From positions 248,001 to 312,000 of the forward strand of contig JAVDPD010000003.1 in assembly GCA_031296935.1 (NCBI GenBank): 64,000 nucleotides of DNA, written 5' to 3'. The first letter of the stretch is position 1, and each line of letters opens with the position of its first letter. This DNA is from Cerasicoccus maritimus. Lineage in GTDB: Bacteria; Verrucomicrobiota; Verrucomicrobiia; Opitutales; Cerasicoccaceae. The notes below the pieces were generated by a model. It did no database searches, was not told the origin of the DNA, and saw nothing but the letters and a program-made list of their open reading frames with translations. The position numbers and the translations under genes are program-made. Below, one piece after another: positions 9,799-17,496 of this stretch.

Positions 9799-9875
<77 letters not shown>

Positions 9876-10047
9876 TTGAAGTGGGAAAGATGGTGAAAGT
9901 AGGGTTCCGGGCAGATTCGTCAAGCCGTATTTGGAATATTTTTTTGATTTTTTTAGGAGGGCGCTTGAAAGCCCTTTTTGTAACGATTCTTCAACGTCGA
10001 TAGAGATTCCCGCTATCTCGCTTGCCGATCGGCCCGGTAGTTGCTTA

Positions 10048-11145
10048 ATGGCGGCCACAAAACCCATGGAAGAAGCCCACGCGACGAATGATCCCAGCGA
10101 ACGCCGCCTTGACGAGCTGCGCACCCAGCGCCTTGGCAAGCGGGGCAAGTCTGGCGCATTTTTGGCCGCCATCGTCATTCAGGCGCTGCTGGTGGCCCTC
10201 ACGATCGGTGTGGTCGTCATTGCGCCCAAGTTGACCGAAGACCCGGCTTTTATTGCCAAGAAGACGATATACCTGCCGCAGCGCGAGTTGGAGCACCAGG
10301 CTGCGTTGGCGGAATTTGAATCAGCGGCCAGTGCTCCGTTGACGGTGGATAAGCTGACCACTGAGTCCCTGCTCTCGGATCCACTGCCCGATATGCCGAC
10401 TTTGCCAACGACCGAATTTGCCCCTTTTGAGAGCGAGAACCCGATGCCCAATGCGCAGGGCCTGCTGCAAGGCTCTGGTCTTGGGAATGCCTTGGCGGGC
10501 CTCAATGCCGGCGCCTCGGAGGTTAATTACTTCGGCATTCGTGAGCAGGCGCGCCGCTACCTAATCCTTATCGATACCTCGAACTCGATGTTTGAGCGCA
10601 CGCGCCAGGGCGAGCTCCATCGCTTTGACTTTACCACGATCAAGGATGAGTCTGTTGAGCTCATCAGCAAGCTCAATGCGAACACGCTGTTTAATGTCGC
10701 AGTTTACGAGGGAGGTTCGATGGCGTGGAAAGAGTTTCTGGTGCCGGCTACGGTGGCCAACAAGCAGGAAGCGACAGCCTGGGTCCGCGCAATAGAAGAG
10801 GACCCAAGCGTCAGCATTGGCTCGCGTCGTGGCGGTGGCCCCAAGCTGATGGAGGGTGGGGGCACACGTTTGGATACCGGGCTCAAGCAGGCTTTCAGTT
10901 TTGAGCCGGAGGTGATCTTTATCGTGACCGATGGCGAAATCAACCGCGGGAACTTCGACACCATTACCGAAGATGAAATCCTAGATCTCATCAAGGGACT
11001 ACAGGAGGCCATGCCTGAGAAGACACGCATTCACGTGATTCAATACGAGACTGCGGTGGCGCGCGATCACGAAGTCGACACGATGCGCGCTATCGCCTCC
11101 AGAAACAAGGGGCGTTTTCGTAAGGTGAAAGCAAAAGAGTTGTAA
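10048..11145 (+). CDS. Membrane-anchored von Willebrand factor A domain protein
   Basis: The protein has 365 residues from the ATG at 10048. After a charged cytoplasmic start, one membrane helix lies at about 37-60 (AFLAAIVIQALLVALTIGVV). A linker rich in Pro/Leu/Thr leads to a VWA domain beginning at about residue 165: YLILIDTSNSMFE contains the MIDAS motif DxSxS (here DTSNS), and IIFVTDGE-like EVIFIVTDGEIN contains the last MIDAS aspartate. Such domains bind partner proteins through a metal ion. The neighbours do not reveal the partner. It is divergent from the tRNA gene. Confidence 0.8.
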   Translation: MAATKPMEEAHATNDPSERRLDELRTQRLGKRGKSGAFLAAIVIQALLVALTIGVVVIAPKLTEDPAFIAKKTIYLPQRELEHQAALAEFESAASAPLTVDKLTTESLLSDPLPDMPTLPTTEFAPFESENPMPNAQGLLQGSGLGNALAGLNAGASEVNYFGIREQARRYLILIDTSNSMFERTRQGELHRFDFTTIKDESVELISKLNANTLFNVAVYEGGSMAWKEFLVPATVANKQEATAWVRAIEEDPSVSIGSRRGGGPKLMEGGGTRLDTGLKQAFSFEPEVIFIVTDGEINRGNFDTITEDEILDLIKGLQEAMPEKTRIHVIQYETAVARDHEVDTMRAIASRNKGRFRKVKAKEL

Positions 11146-11188
11146 TGTGCTGTGGCAGTTGCTAGCTGTTAGTTTTCCTCTGTTAATA

Positions 11189-11620
11189 ATGACCCCCATT
11201 GAACTTACTCAACTTTGGCATGAACGCGTCTGGAACCAGGCAGACGAGTCAGCTATCTACGAGATGCTGGGCGAAAACGCTGTTTTGGAAGGCTTAAATC
11301 TTGCCGAGCCAGGACCTGCCGGATTTGTGCCGTTTCATCGTGGTATTTTAATGAGCTTTGAAGGTGCTCATATTGAGATTACCCAGTTGATTGAACAAGA
11401 CGGCGTGGTCGTGGGCCATGCGGTGTTTACTGGCATTCACCGGGCCTCGCAATCTCCCGTCACAATCGAATTTAGCCTCTCGGTGCGCTGGGAGGATGGC
11501 AAGATTGCCGAAGCCAAGAATGTCGTGGACTACCTGCCAATGCTCAGTCAGCTTAAGCTTTTCAGCCAAGGAGATCTTGGCGCCGCACTGGGCTTAATTC
11601 CGCCTGAATCCAAAGATTAA
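11189..11620 (+). CDS. SnoaL-like / ester cyclase fold protein
   Basis: The protein has 143 residues from the ATG at 11189. The pattern LWHERVWNQADESAIYEML, GPAGFVPFHRG, HAVFTGIH and RWEDGKIAEAKNVVDYLPML matches the SnoaL-like branch of the NTF2 fold, small alpha/beta barrels with varied functions (polyketide cyclases and many orphan enzymes). No catalytic role can be deduced. It lies between the VWA gene and a DUF2059 gene with two bases to the latter, so it belongs to a small plus-strand operon. Confidence 0.7.
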   Translation: MTPIELTQLWHERVWNQADESAIYEMLGENAVLEGLNLAEPGPAGFVPFHRGILMSFEGAHIEITQLIEQDGVVVGHAVFTGIHRASQSPVTIEFSLSVRWEDGKIAEAKNVVDYLPMLSQLKLFSQGDLGAALGLIPPESKD

Positions 11621-11621
11621 C

Positions 11622-12149
11622 ATGATGAAAAAACTCTTCCTCCTGCTCTTCACTGCCGCCTTGGCGCTCAACGTCCATGCTGATGAGGCTGGCCACCGCG
11701 CTGCTGCTGAAGAGTTATACAATGAGATGAGCCCGAAAGAGACGGTTTTAACCTCTTTCATGGCGTCCTACGAGCCCTACATGCAGCAGATCGCGCAGAT
11801 GGGCGTGCCAGCCGAGGCCGTGGCTCAGATTCGCAAGGAGGGTGCCTCGCTCGCAGAAAAGATCGCCAATGATCCAGAGCTATCCAAGAAGATGGTTGCT
11901 GTTTACATGGAGACCTTCACTGAGTCCGAGCTTAAGGAGATCATCGCGTTTTATAAGACGCCCACTGGCCAAAAGGCGCTGAAGCAACTGCCAGTTCTTT
12001 TTGAAAAAGGCGCCGTGATCGGTCAAGAAATTGCCATGAAATACATGCCTGATTTCCAGGAAAAGGTGCAGCAGATTATGCAGTCTGCCATGCTTGACCA
12101 AGCGCCTGCCCAGTCTGCGCCTGCCGAGCCTGCTGCGTCGGGAATGTAG
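11622..12149 (+). CDS. Exported DUF2059 domain protein
   Basis: The protein has 175 residues. The N-terminus KKLFLLLFTAALALNVHA is a signal peptide. The DUF2059 signature is clear at about 88-125: YMETFTESELKEIIAFYKT followed by PTGQKALKQLP. These proteins are periplasmic and small; their role is not established. The C-terminus is an Ala/Pro/Gln-rich tail. It starts directly behind the SnoaL-like gene. Confidence 0.8.
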   Translation: MMKKLFLLLFTAALALNVHADEAGHRAAAEELYNEMSPKETVLTSFMASYEPYMQQIAQMGVPAEAVAQIRKEGASLAEKIANDPELSKKMVAVYMETFTESELKEIIAFYKTPTGQKALKQLPVLFEKGAVIGQEIAMKYMPDFQEKVQQIMQSAMLDQAPAQSAPAEPAASGM

Positions 12150-12172
12150 TCGAGCATTGCCTGGCTGGAAAC

Positions 12173-12189
12173 AGCGGCAAATTGCCGCT
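12173..12189. terminator. Possible hairpin between convergent genes
   Basis: AGCGGCAAATTGCCGCT is an almost perfect palindrome between the DUF2059 gene and the converging aminopeptidase gene. A second one, TTGCCCAATGGGCAA, follows at about 12211. Neither has a clear T-run, so termination is only suggested by position. Confidence 0.3.
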
Positions 12190-12225
12190 TCTGCGTTGGA
12201 CTCTTCAATTGCCCAATGGGCAAAT

Positions 12226-13533
12226 CTAACTGCTTTGCAGGATGCAGGCTTCGATCTCTTCGGCTTCTAGAGGGACGTCGGCGCAGAGATCGGTGTTGCC
12301 ATCTTTACCGACGAGGAAATTGTTTTCGAGGCGAATGCCGAGGCCTTCCTCGGTGATGTATATGCCGGGTTCAATCGTAAAGACCATGCCTTCGGCCACA
12401 ACGCCATCTGTCGGGCTGACGTCGTGCACGTCGAGCCCCAGGTGGTGCGAAACACCGTGCATGAAATACTTGCGAACGGGGTCTTTCGCGAGCGGCATGT
12501 CCGCAGTGCGCTGCTTTAAATCCTCGGTTGTGAGCAGCGCCAATCCAACAAGCTCCTCGGCCATGCGATCGTAAACCAGGCGTGTGTAGTCCTTGAGCTG
12601 GATGCCCGGGCGCAGCACTGAGTCTGCGTATTTAAACACGCGGAGCACGGCGTCGTAAACAGCGCGCTGTCTTGGCGTGAAGCGGCCATTAACGGGCACG
12701 GTCCGCGTGAGGTCGGCATTCCAGTTGCCCCACTCGGCTCCGATGTCCATGAGGATCAAATCGCCGTCCTGACAACGCTGGTTGTTCTCGATGTAGTGCA
12801 AGCAAAGTGCGTTGGCGCCGCTGGCGACGATGGGTGTGTAGGCAAAGCCACGCGACCGCGCGCGAAGGAATTCGTGCTGAAACTCCGCCTCGATTTCCCA
12901 CTCGCCCACGCCGGGCCGGATGAACTTTAAAACGCGCTCGTAGCCGGCCTTGCTGATGGCGATGGCCTGCCGCATCATGTCGATTTCCTCGGGCTGCTTG
13001 ATGGCGCGCAGCTCAGTGATCAGCGGCGCCAGGCGCCCGTAATCATGGAGCGGGAAGCGCTGTTTGCACTCGGCGACAAAGCGGTCGTTGCGCGTCTGGG
13101 TGACGGCGTCCGCGCGTGGATGTTCATTGGTTTCAAGGAAGAGCGTTTTGGCCTGAAAAGCGAGGCGGTTGAGCTCGCCATCGAAGGCCGAAGTCAGCTT
13201 GACCGAGCCAATGCCGGATAGCGACGAAGCCTGTTCGATGGTGAGCTTTTCGCCTTCCCAGACGCGCAGGTGCTCGGTCGTCTCGCGGACAAACAATATG
13301 GCGCGGTCCTTCGCGTCGGCTGCGTCGGGAAAGAGGATTAGCACGGTGTCTTCCTGGTCGATTCCACTGAGGTAATACAGATTGGAATTCTGCTTAAAGG
13401 GCATCACGCCGTCGGCATTAGTCGGGTAAATATCGTTGGCGTGAATCACGACCATCGTGCCCGTTGGCAAGAGCTGGGCCAGGCGTTCGCGGTTGCGGAT
13501 AAAGAGTGCTGCAGGTGCAGGATCGTAACGCAT
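12226..13533 (-). CDS. pepP: Xaa-Pro aminopeptidase (aminopeptidase P, family M24B)
   Basis: The protein has 435 residues from the ATG at 13533, which gives the usual N-terminus (MRYDPAPAALFIRNRERLA); a GTG at 13620 would add 29 unusual residues. The N-terminal creatinase-like domain has SNLYYLSGIDQEDTVLIL. The C-terminal pita-bread domain has the dinuclear metal site: ILMDIGAEWGNWNADLTRT (two Asp), HGVSHHLGLDVHD (His), and FTIEPGIYI and RLENNFLV (two Glu). The enzyme releases an N-terminal residue next to proline from peptides in the cytosol. It is transcribed alone. Confidence 0.92.
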   Translation of the reverse strand: MRYDPAPAALFIRNRERLAQLLPTGTMVVIHANDIYPTNADGVMPFKQNSNLYYLSGIDQEDTVLILFPDAADAKDRAILFVRETTEHLRVWEGEKLTIEQASSLSGIGSVKLTSAFDGELNRLAFQAKTLFLETNEHPRADAVTQTRNDRFVAECKQRFPLHDYGRLAPLITELRAIKQPEEIDMMRQAIAISKAGYERVLKFIRPGVGEWEIEAEFQHEFLRARSRGFAYTPIVASGANALCLHYIENNQRCQDGDLILMDIGAEWGNWNADLTRTVPVNGRFTPRQRAVYDAVLRVFKYADSVLRPGIQLKDYTRLVYDRMAEELVGLALLTTEDLKQRTADMPLAKDPVRKYFMHGVSHHLGLDVHDVSPTDGVVAEGMVFTIEPGIYITEEGLGIRLENNFLVGKDGNTDLCADVPLEAEEIEACILQSS

Positions 13534-13794
13534 GTCATTAGTTAAATCCACAAGCCGGCCGTTAGCCAAGATTGAATCTTCATCGCTCACTGGTTGGCCT
13601 CTATCGCTAGCGGGATGCACTTTTGCTAACTAAGAATATACAAATCCGACATGATCGTTGCGTTGGGCATTTGTCGCTTGGCTTTTGTCGAATCAAAGTA
13701 TTGATTAATAAGCATCAGTTTGACGCACTTTAAGCATTTCCTTTAGCGTGTTAGGCAGGAAGCCCTAAAGTTAAACGAACGAAATATCCAGACC

Positions 13795-14760
13795 ATGATT
13801 AAACTACCCCAGTATTCTATTTTAGTTTCCGCTCTCACTCTGGCAGGTGTCGGCGCACTCCAAGCTCAGACCGTCTGGGATGGCGGCGGCGTTGGTAACG
13901 ATTGGTCCACCCCCGAAAACTGGGTGGGGGACGCAATCCCCGGCTCCGGTACGTCTGCGCAGACAACCACCGGAGGCGTCACCATCGAAGTAACCACCGA
14001 TGTGACGGCTGCTCGCTTCGAGAACCAGGACGGTAGTGGCTCGTTGGTCACTTTGGATATTCTCTCCGGTAGCCTGACGGAAACGGTCAACACTTTCGCG
14101 GGTCGCTTTGCCAATGGCTCCAATACAGTGATCAACGTCAGCGGTGGCGATATTTTTGGCCCCAACGGCGGCGATATCTATGGCCCCGATGCCGGCAGCT
14201 CAGGCTCCTTGGTGTACAACATCACCAGCGGCGGCGTGTATAATTACACGCGTTTCCGTTATGGGAACACTACGGTCAACCTCACCGGCGGCGTCCTCAA
14301 TATGGCGGCAGATGGCGTGACTGGGACTGGCATCAGTTTTCAAAATGGAGCAGCGCTGAATATGTCGGGCATGGGCACATTCGTTTTCAATGTCTATGGC
14401 AATGGAGATAATGACTTACTCACGGGAGGCGCTGATGTCGACCTGAGCGGTGGTATTATTGGTTTTAAATTCGACGCCGGCTACACGCCGCAGATCGGCG
14501 ACTCGTATGACTTCCTGAACACGGGCATGGTGGTTGACGGCACGGGTGCAAACATCGCCTCATCGGACGTCGATGGCAAATACCTGATCACCTGGGACGT
14601 GTCGCAGTGGGGAACCAGCGCGGCTAACCCGAGCTCATCGAAGGGCGTGTTGACGATCACCGACATCACTGCCATCCCCGAGCCGGGAACCTACGCCCTC
14701 ATGGTCGGTATGCTGTTTGGCGGTTTGGCGATTCTGCTTCGCCGTAAGGCTTTGCCTTGA
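13795..14760 (+). CDS. PEP-CTERM sorting domain protein whose 3' end lies in the CRISPR array
   Basis: The protein has 321 residues. A signal peptide covers about 1-25 (LVSALTLAGVGALQA). The body has the repeated WDGGG...WSTPENWVG and NVSGG/LTGG/DLSGG pattern of beta-helical passenger-like proteins of this phylum. The tail is IPEPGTYALMVGMLFGG, helix, then LLRRKALP. The last codons GCT TTG CCT TGA are the first 12 bases of the first CRISPR repeat, so the repeat supplies the stop codon and the last three residues. The expected fate is processing by exosortase for the envelope. Confidence 0.85.
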   Translation: MIKLPQYSILVSALTLAGVGALQAQTVWDGGGVGNDWSTPENWVGDAIPGSGTSAQTTTGGVTIEVTTDVTAARFENQDGSGSLVTLDILSGSLTETVNTFAGRFANGSNTVINVSGGDIFGPNGGDIYGPDAGSSGSLVYNITSGGVYNYTRFRYGNTTVNLTGGVLNMAADGVTGTGISFQNGAALNMSGMGTFVFNVYGNGDNDLLTGGADVDLSGGIIGFKFDAGYTPQIGDSYDFLNTGMVVDGTGANIASSDVDGKYLITWDVSQWGTSAANPSSSKGVLTITDITAIPEPGTYALMVGMLFGGLAILLRRKALP

Positions 14761-16236
14761 ATCCAAAGCTTAATCGAGCAGACTGCCGTCCGTCGCGTAA
14801 AGGTCATTGGCGCTGCTTTGCCTTGAATCCAAAGCTTAATCGGGCAGACTCGTATTTGGCGACATACCCTCTACCCAACGGCTTTGCCTTGAATCCAAAG
14901 CTTAATCGGGCAGACTGAAGCGAAAGGAATTGCTCCCTAAGCTTTTGCTTTGCCTTGAATCCAAAGCTTAATCGGGCAGACTCGGAGTCTTTCGAGGATG
15001 AGCGAAAGCACAGCTTTGCCTTGAATCCAAAGCTTAATCGGGCAGACTGCTGCCATTAATGGCCTCTACGTTTACGCAGCTTTGCCTTGAATCCAAAGCT
15101 TAATCGGGCAGACTCGTGATTTCCATTTCAGCAAGCCATGCCTTGCTTTGCCTTGAATCCAAAGCTTAATCGGGCAGACTAGGATGCCTTGCGGTTCATT
15201 GGTGGCGAATGCTTTGCCTTGAATCCAAAGCTTAATCGGGCAGACTGCTCCGTTTGCCTCTGAGGCGTTTATCAAGCTTTGCCTTGAATCCAAAGCTTAA
15301 TCGGGCAGACTTTTCGGTTTCTGACATCAAGGTCGTTTATCGCTTTGCCTTGAATCCAAAGCTTAATCGGGCAGACTTGCGAGGCGAATATAGCGTCATT
15401 GGTAGAGGCTTTGCCTTGAATCCAAAGCTTAATCGGGCAGACTGATCGCATGCAGCATAAGCATGATCAGCTCGCTTTGCCTTGAATCCAAAGCTTAATC
15501 GGGCAGACTCAGATCCTCCGCGGCATCAGTCGCGTCATCGCTTTGCCTTGAATCCAAAGCTTAATCGGGCAGACTAGCCTTCGTGGACATCATTGCTTTC
15601 TCTTCGCTTTGCCTTGAATCCAAAGCTTAATCGGGCAGACTTTAGCGTGTCGTTGGGTCATCACTCAGTCTGCTTTGCCTTGAATCCAAAGCTTAATCGG
15701 GCAGACTCCAGCCCCACTGGCGGCCAATCGCGTAGGCGCTTTGCCTTGAATCCAAAGCTTAATCGGGCAGACTACTGCGGCAGTGGTGGTGTAGTTGCCC
15801 AGCGCTTTGCCTTGAATCCAAAGCTTAATCGGGCAGACTCACGGTTTATTCCCTGCCAATGCGCTTGCAGCTTTGCCTTGAATCCAAAGCTTAATCGGGC
15901 AGACTAGGAGGAACTGATGGTTCAGGATCTCGCGGGCTTTGCCTTGAATCCAAAGCTTAATCGGGCAGACTCAGGATGCCCTCCACGCGGCAGGCTCGCT
16001 CGCTTTGCCTTGAATCCAAAGCTTAATCGGGCAGACTATCGAGATGTAAGACCAGTTGTTCTCGATGGCTTTGCCTTGAATCCAAAGCTTAATCGGGCAG
16101 ACTTGAAGCCTTCTCGATCACGCCAATGACGTTGGCTTTGCCTTGAATCCAAAGCTTAATCGGGCAGACTGGATAATACAATGCTCACGCCGGTTCCCCT
16201 GCTTTGCCTTGAATCCAAAGCTTAATCGGGCAGACT
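14749..16236 (+). CRISPR. CRISPR array, 23 repeats, 22 spacers, type II-C
   Basis: The 36-base repeat begins GCTTTGCCTTGAATCC and ends TTAATCGGGCAGACT. I count 23 copies starting at 14749, 14815, 14881 and so on to 16201. Spacers are 30 bases except the eighth (29) and twenty-first (31). All repeats agree with the consensus except the first, which has GAG for GGG at position 27-29; such decay marks the old, leader-distal end, so new spacers probably enter on the cas2 side. Both tracrRNA-type anti-repeats near 20.8 and 21.1 kb are complementary to the repeat's 5' half, so crRNA reads on the plus strand, against the cas genes. Only 31 bases separate the last repeat from the cas2 stop. Confidence 0.98.
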
Positions 16237-16267
16237 GGAATTCTCCAGTCTGCTGGTTAAGAAGGCC
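16237..16267. repeat. Hairpin and decayed inverted partial repeat behind the last CRISPR repeat
   Basis: The end of the last repeat and the next bases form CAGACTGGA-ATTC-TCCAGTCTG, a 9-bp stem. The right arm continues as AGTCTGCTGGTTAAG (16247-16261), which resembles the beginning of the reverse-complemented repeat (AGTCTGCCCGATTAAG). It may be a remnant repeat in inverted orientation or a leader-proximal signal or terminator for the crRNA transcript. Confidence 0.55.
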
Positions 16268-16582
16268 TTACCAAAAAAGTGTTTGTTCCGGCATGTCTTC
16301 CGGAGGCTGCTTTTCAGCGGGTTTGCCGTAGATGACGAGGCTGCGTTGCCACTGCGCTTGGGTGACATACCACGCTCGGACACTTCCATTGGGCGGAATT
16401 TCTTTCTCCACGCGGCGCAGGTGAGTCTGCATCCGGGAGTGGGTGACCATTGGCCTTGCATAGACTGAAAACTGTATCATCTGGAAGCCGTCTTTCAACA
16501 GGAATCGGCGGAAGTCCGTGTAGGCTTTGCGGGCTTCTTTCTCGGTGACCGGCAGGTCGAAGGCGACGACTAGCCAGCCCAT
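16268..16582 (-). CDS. cas2: CRISPR-associated endoribonuclease Cas2
   Basis: The protein has 104 residues from the ATG at 16582. The start WLVVAFDLPVTEKEARK contains the conserved aspartate at residue 9 behind the first beta strand, and the middle FQMIQFSVYARP and RAWYVTQAQW are the usual Cas2 ferredoxin-fold strands. Cas2 forms the integration complex with Cas1 for spacer acquisition. Its start overlaps the cas1 end by 13 bases; an earlier in-frame start would lie deep inside cas1 and is unlikely. The stop is 31 bases from the array. Confidence 0.95.
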   Translation of the reverse strand: MGWLVVAFDLPVTEKEARKAYTDFRRFLLKDGFQMIQFSVYARPMVTHSRMQTHLRRVEKEIPPNGSVRAWYVTQAQWQRSLVIYGKPAEKQPPEDMPEQTLFW

Positions 16583-17490
16583 TTTGAATTTGAGGGAGTC
16601 CACGGTTTGTAATGGCGGGTTTGACCACTCAGCACAGCTTGACGGAAGCTGCGGACGACGGACTCCAGGCAATTGCGGAAGTCCATCTCGATGCCCAGAT
16701 AGCCGATGCGCTCCAGGGTGAAGTCAGTCACGTAACGGCGGAAGCGTCCGTCGACCCGGTAGTCGTCCGGCGCGGCCTCTTCGGTGATCCAGCGCGCGAC
16801 CCGCCAATCAACGCAGGGCCGGAACGGTTCCATCAAGTCGTAGGCAAGTGGGGTAGAGCGCTCGCGCACCTCGTGGGAAATGCCGAGCGTTGGGTCGAGC
16901 CCGCAGGCAAAAAGCTTTTGCAGGATGAGGGAGAGCAGGATCGCGTACCCGAAGTTGAGCAAATCGTTGGCACCGCCCGCATCGCGGCTGCGTTTAAAAT
17001 CGGTCAAGTTTAGGGCGTCGGCGTAAATGCCCCAATAATAGCGCGCGCAGGTGCTTTCCTTACCCGGGGCTTTGCTGTTGGCGCGCTTCCGCAGGGTTTC
17101 CAGCTTAGCGTGATTCGGGTTCAGGTGCTCGGCGAGCGAGGCTTGGTTGGCGCATTTGGCGTCGATGGTTTTGCGCCAGAGCGTAGCGACCTTTTTCTTT
17201 TCGAGCGTGAGCGCCGCTTTGGTGAGTAAGGTGTCGGTCGAGCGATTTGCTGGCAGCAGGAGGCTGACTGGCTGGAAACGTTCGCAGATGACGAGCGCCA
17301 CGCCGTGCTTGGCGGCTTCCATGAGGAGGTGGCTGTGCAATTGCGCCGAGAAGCTGGTGATGACGATGGCGGCAACATCCTCCAGTGGCGCCTGCTGTCG
17401 CCGACCGTCCTCACTCACACACGTCAACTGACCCTGCTTGCAACTGATGCTGCAACGCGGTGAGTCGATGTTGACGATGTGGTAGGACAT
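16570..17490 (-). CDS. cas1: CRISPR-associated integrase Cas1 (type II)
   Basis: The protein has 306 residues, as usual for type II Cas1. Metal-binding residues are visible in order: E145 (GKESTCARYYW), H206 (LGISHEV) and E221 (LMEPFRP), with D228 following. Cas1 with Cas2 inserts new spacers at the array. The gene lies six bases behind the cas9 stop and overlaps cas2, so cas9-cas1-cas2 form one minus-strand operon; the absence of csn2 or cas4 makes this subtype II-C. Confidence 0.96.
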   Translation of the reverse strand: MSYHIVNIDSPRCSISCKQGQLTCVSEDGRRQQAPLEDVAAIVITSFSAQLHSHLLMEAAKHGVALVICERFQPVSLLLPANRSTDTLLTKAALTLEKKKVATLWRKTIDAKCANQASLAEHLNPNHAKLETLRKRANSKAPGKESTCARYYWGIYADALNLTDFKRSRDAGGANDLLNFGYAILLSLILQKLFACGLDPTLGISHEVRERSTPLAYDLMEPFRPCVDWRVARWITEEAAPDDYRVDGRFRRYVTDFTLERIGYLGIEMDFRNCLESVVRSFRQAVLSGQTRHYKPWTPSNSKWAG

Positions 17491-17496
17491 GATGCG

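Noticed and set aside
15593..16129. Repetitive open frames encoding FALNPKLNRAD units
   Set aside because: They are translations of the CRISPR repeat; the 66-base period is divisible by three, so the frame stays open by chance.
14749..16236. Promoters inside each CRISPR repeat, as in Neisseria II-C arrays
   Set aside because: The repeat has only a weak CTTAAT box and no TGN extension or -35 box at proper distance, so I cannot support it.
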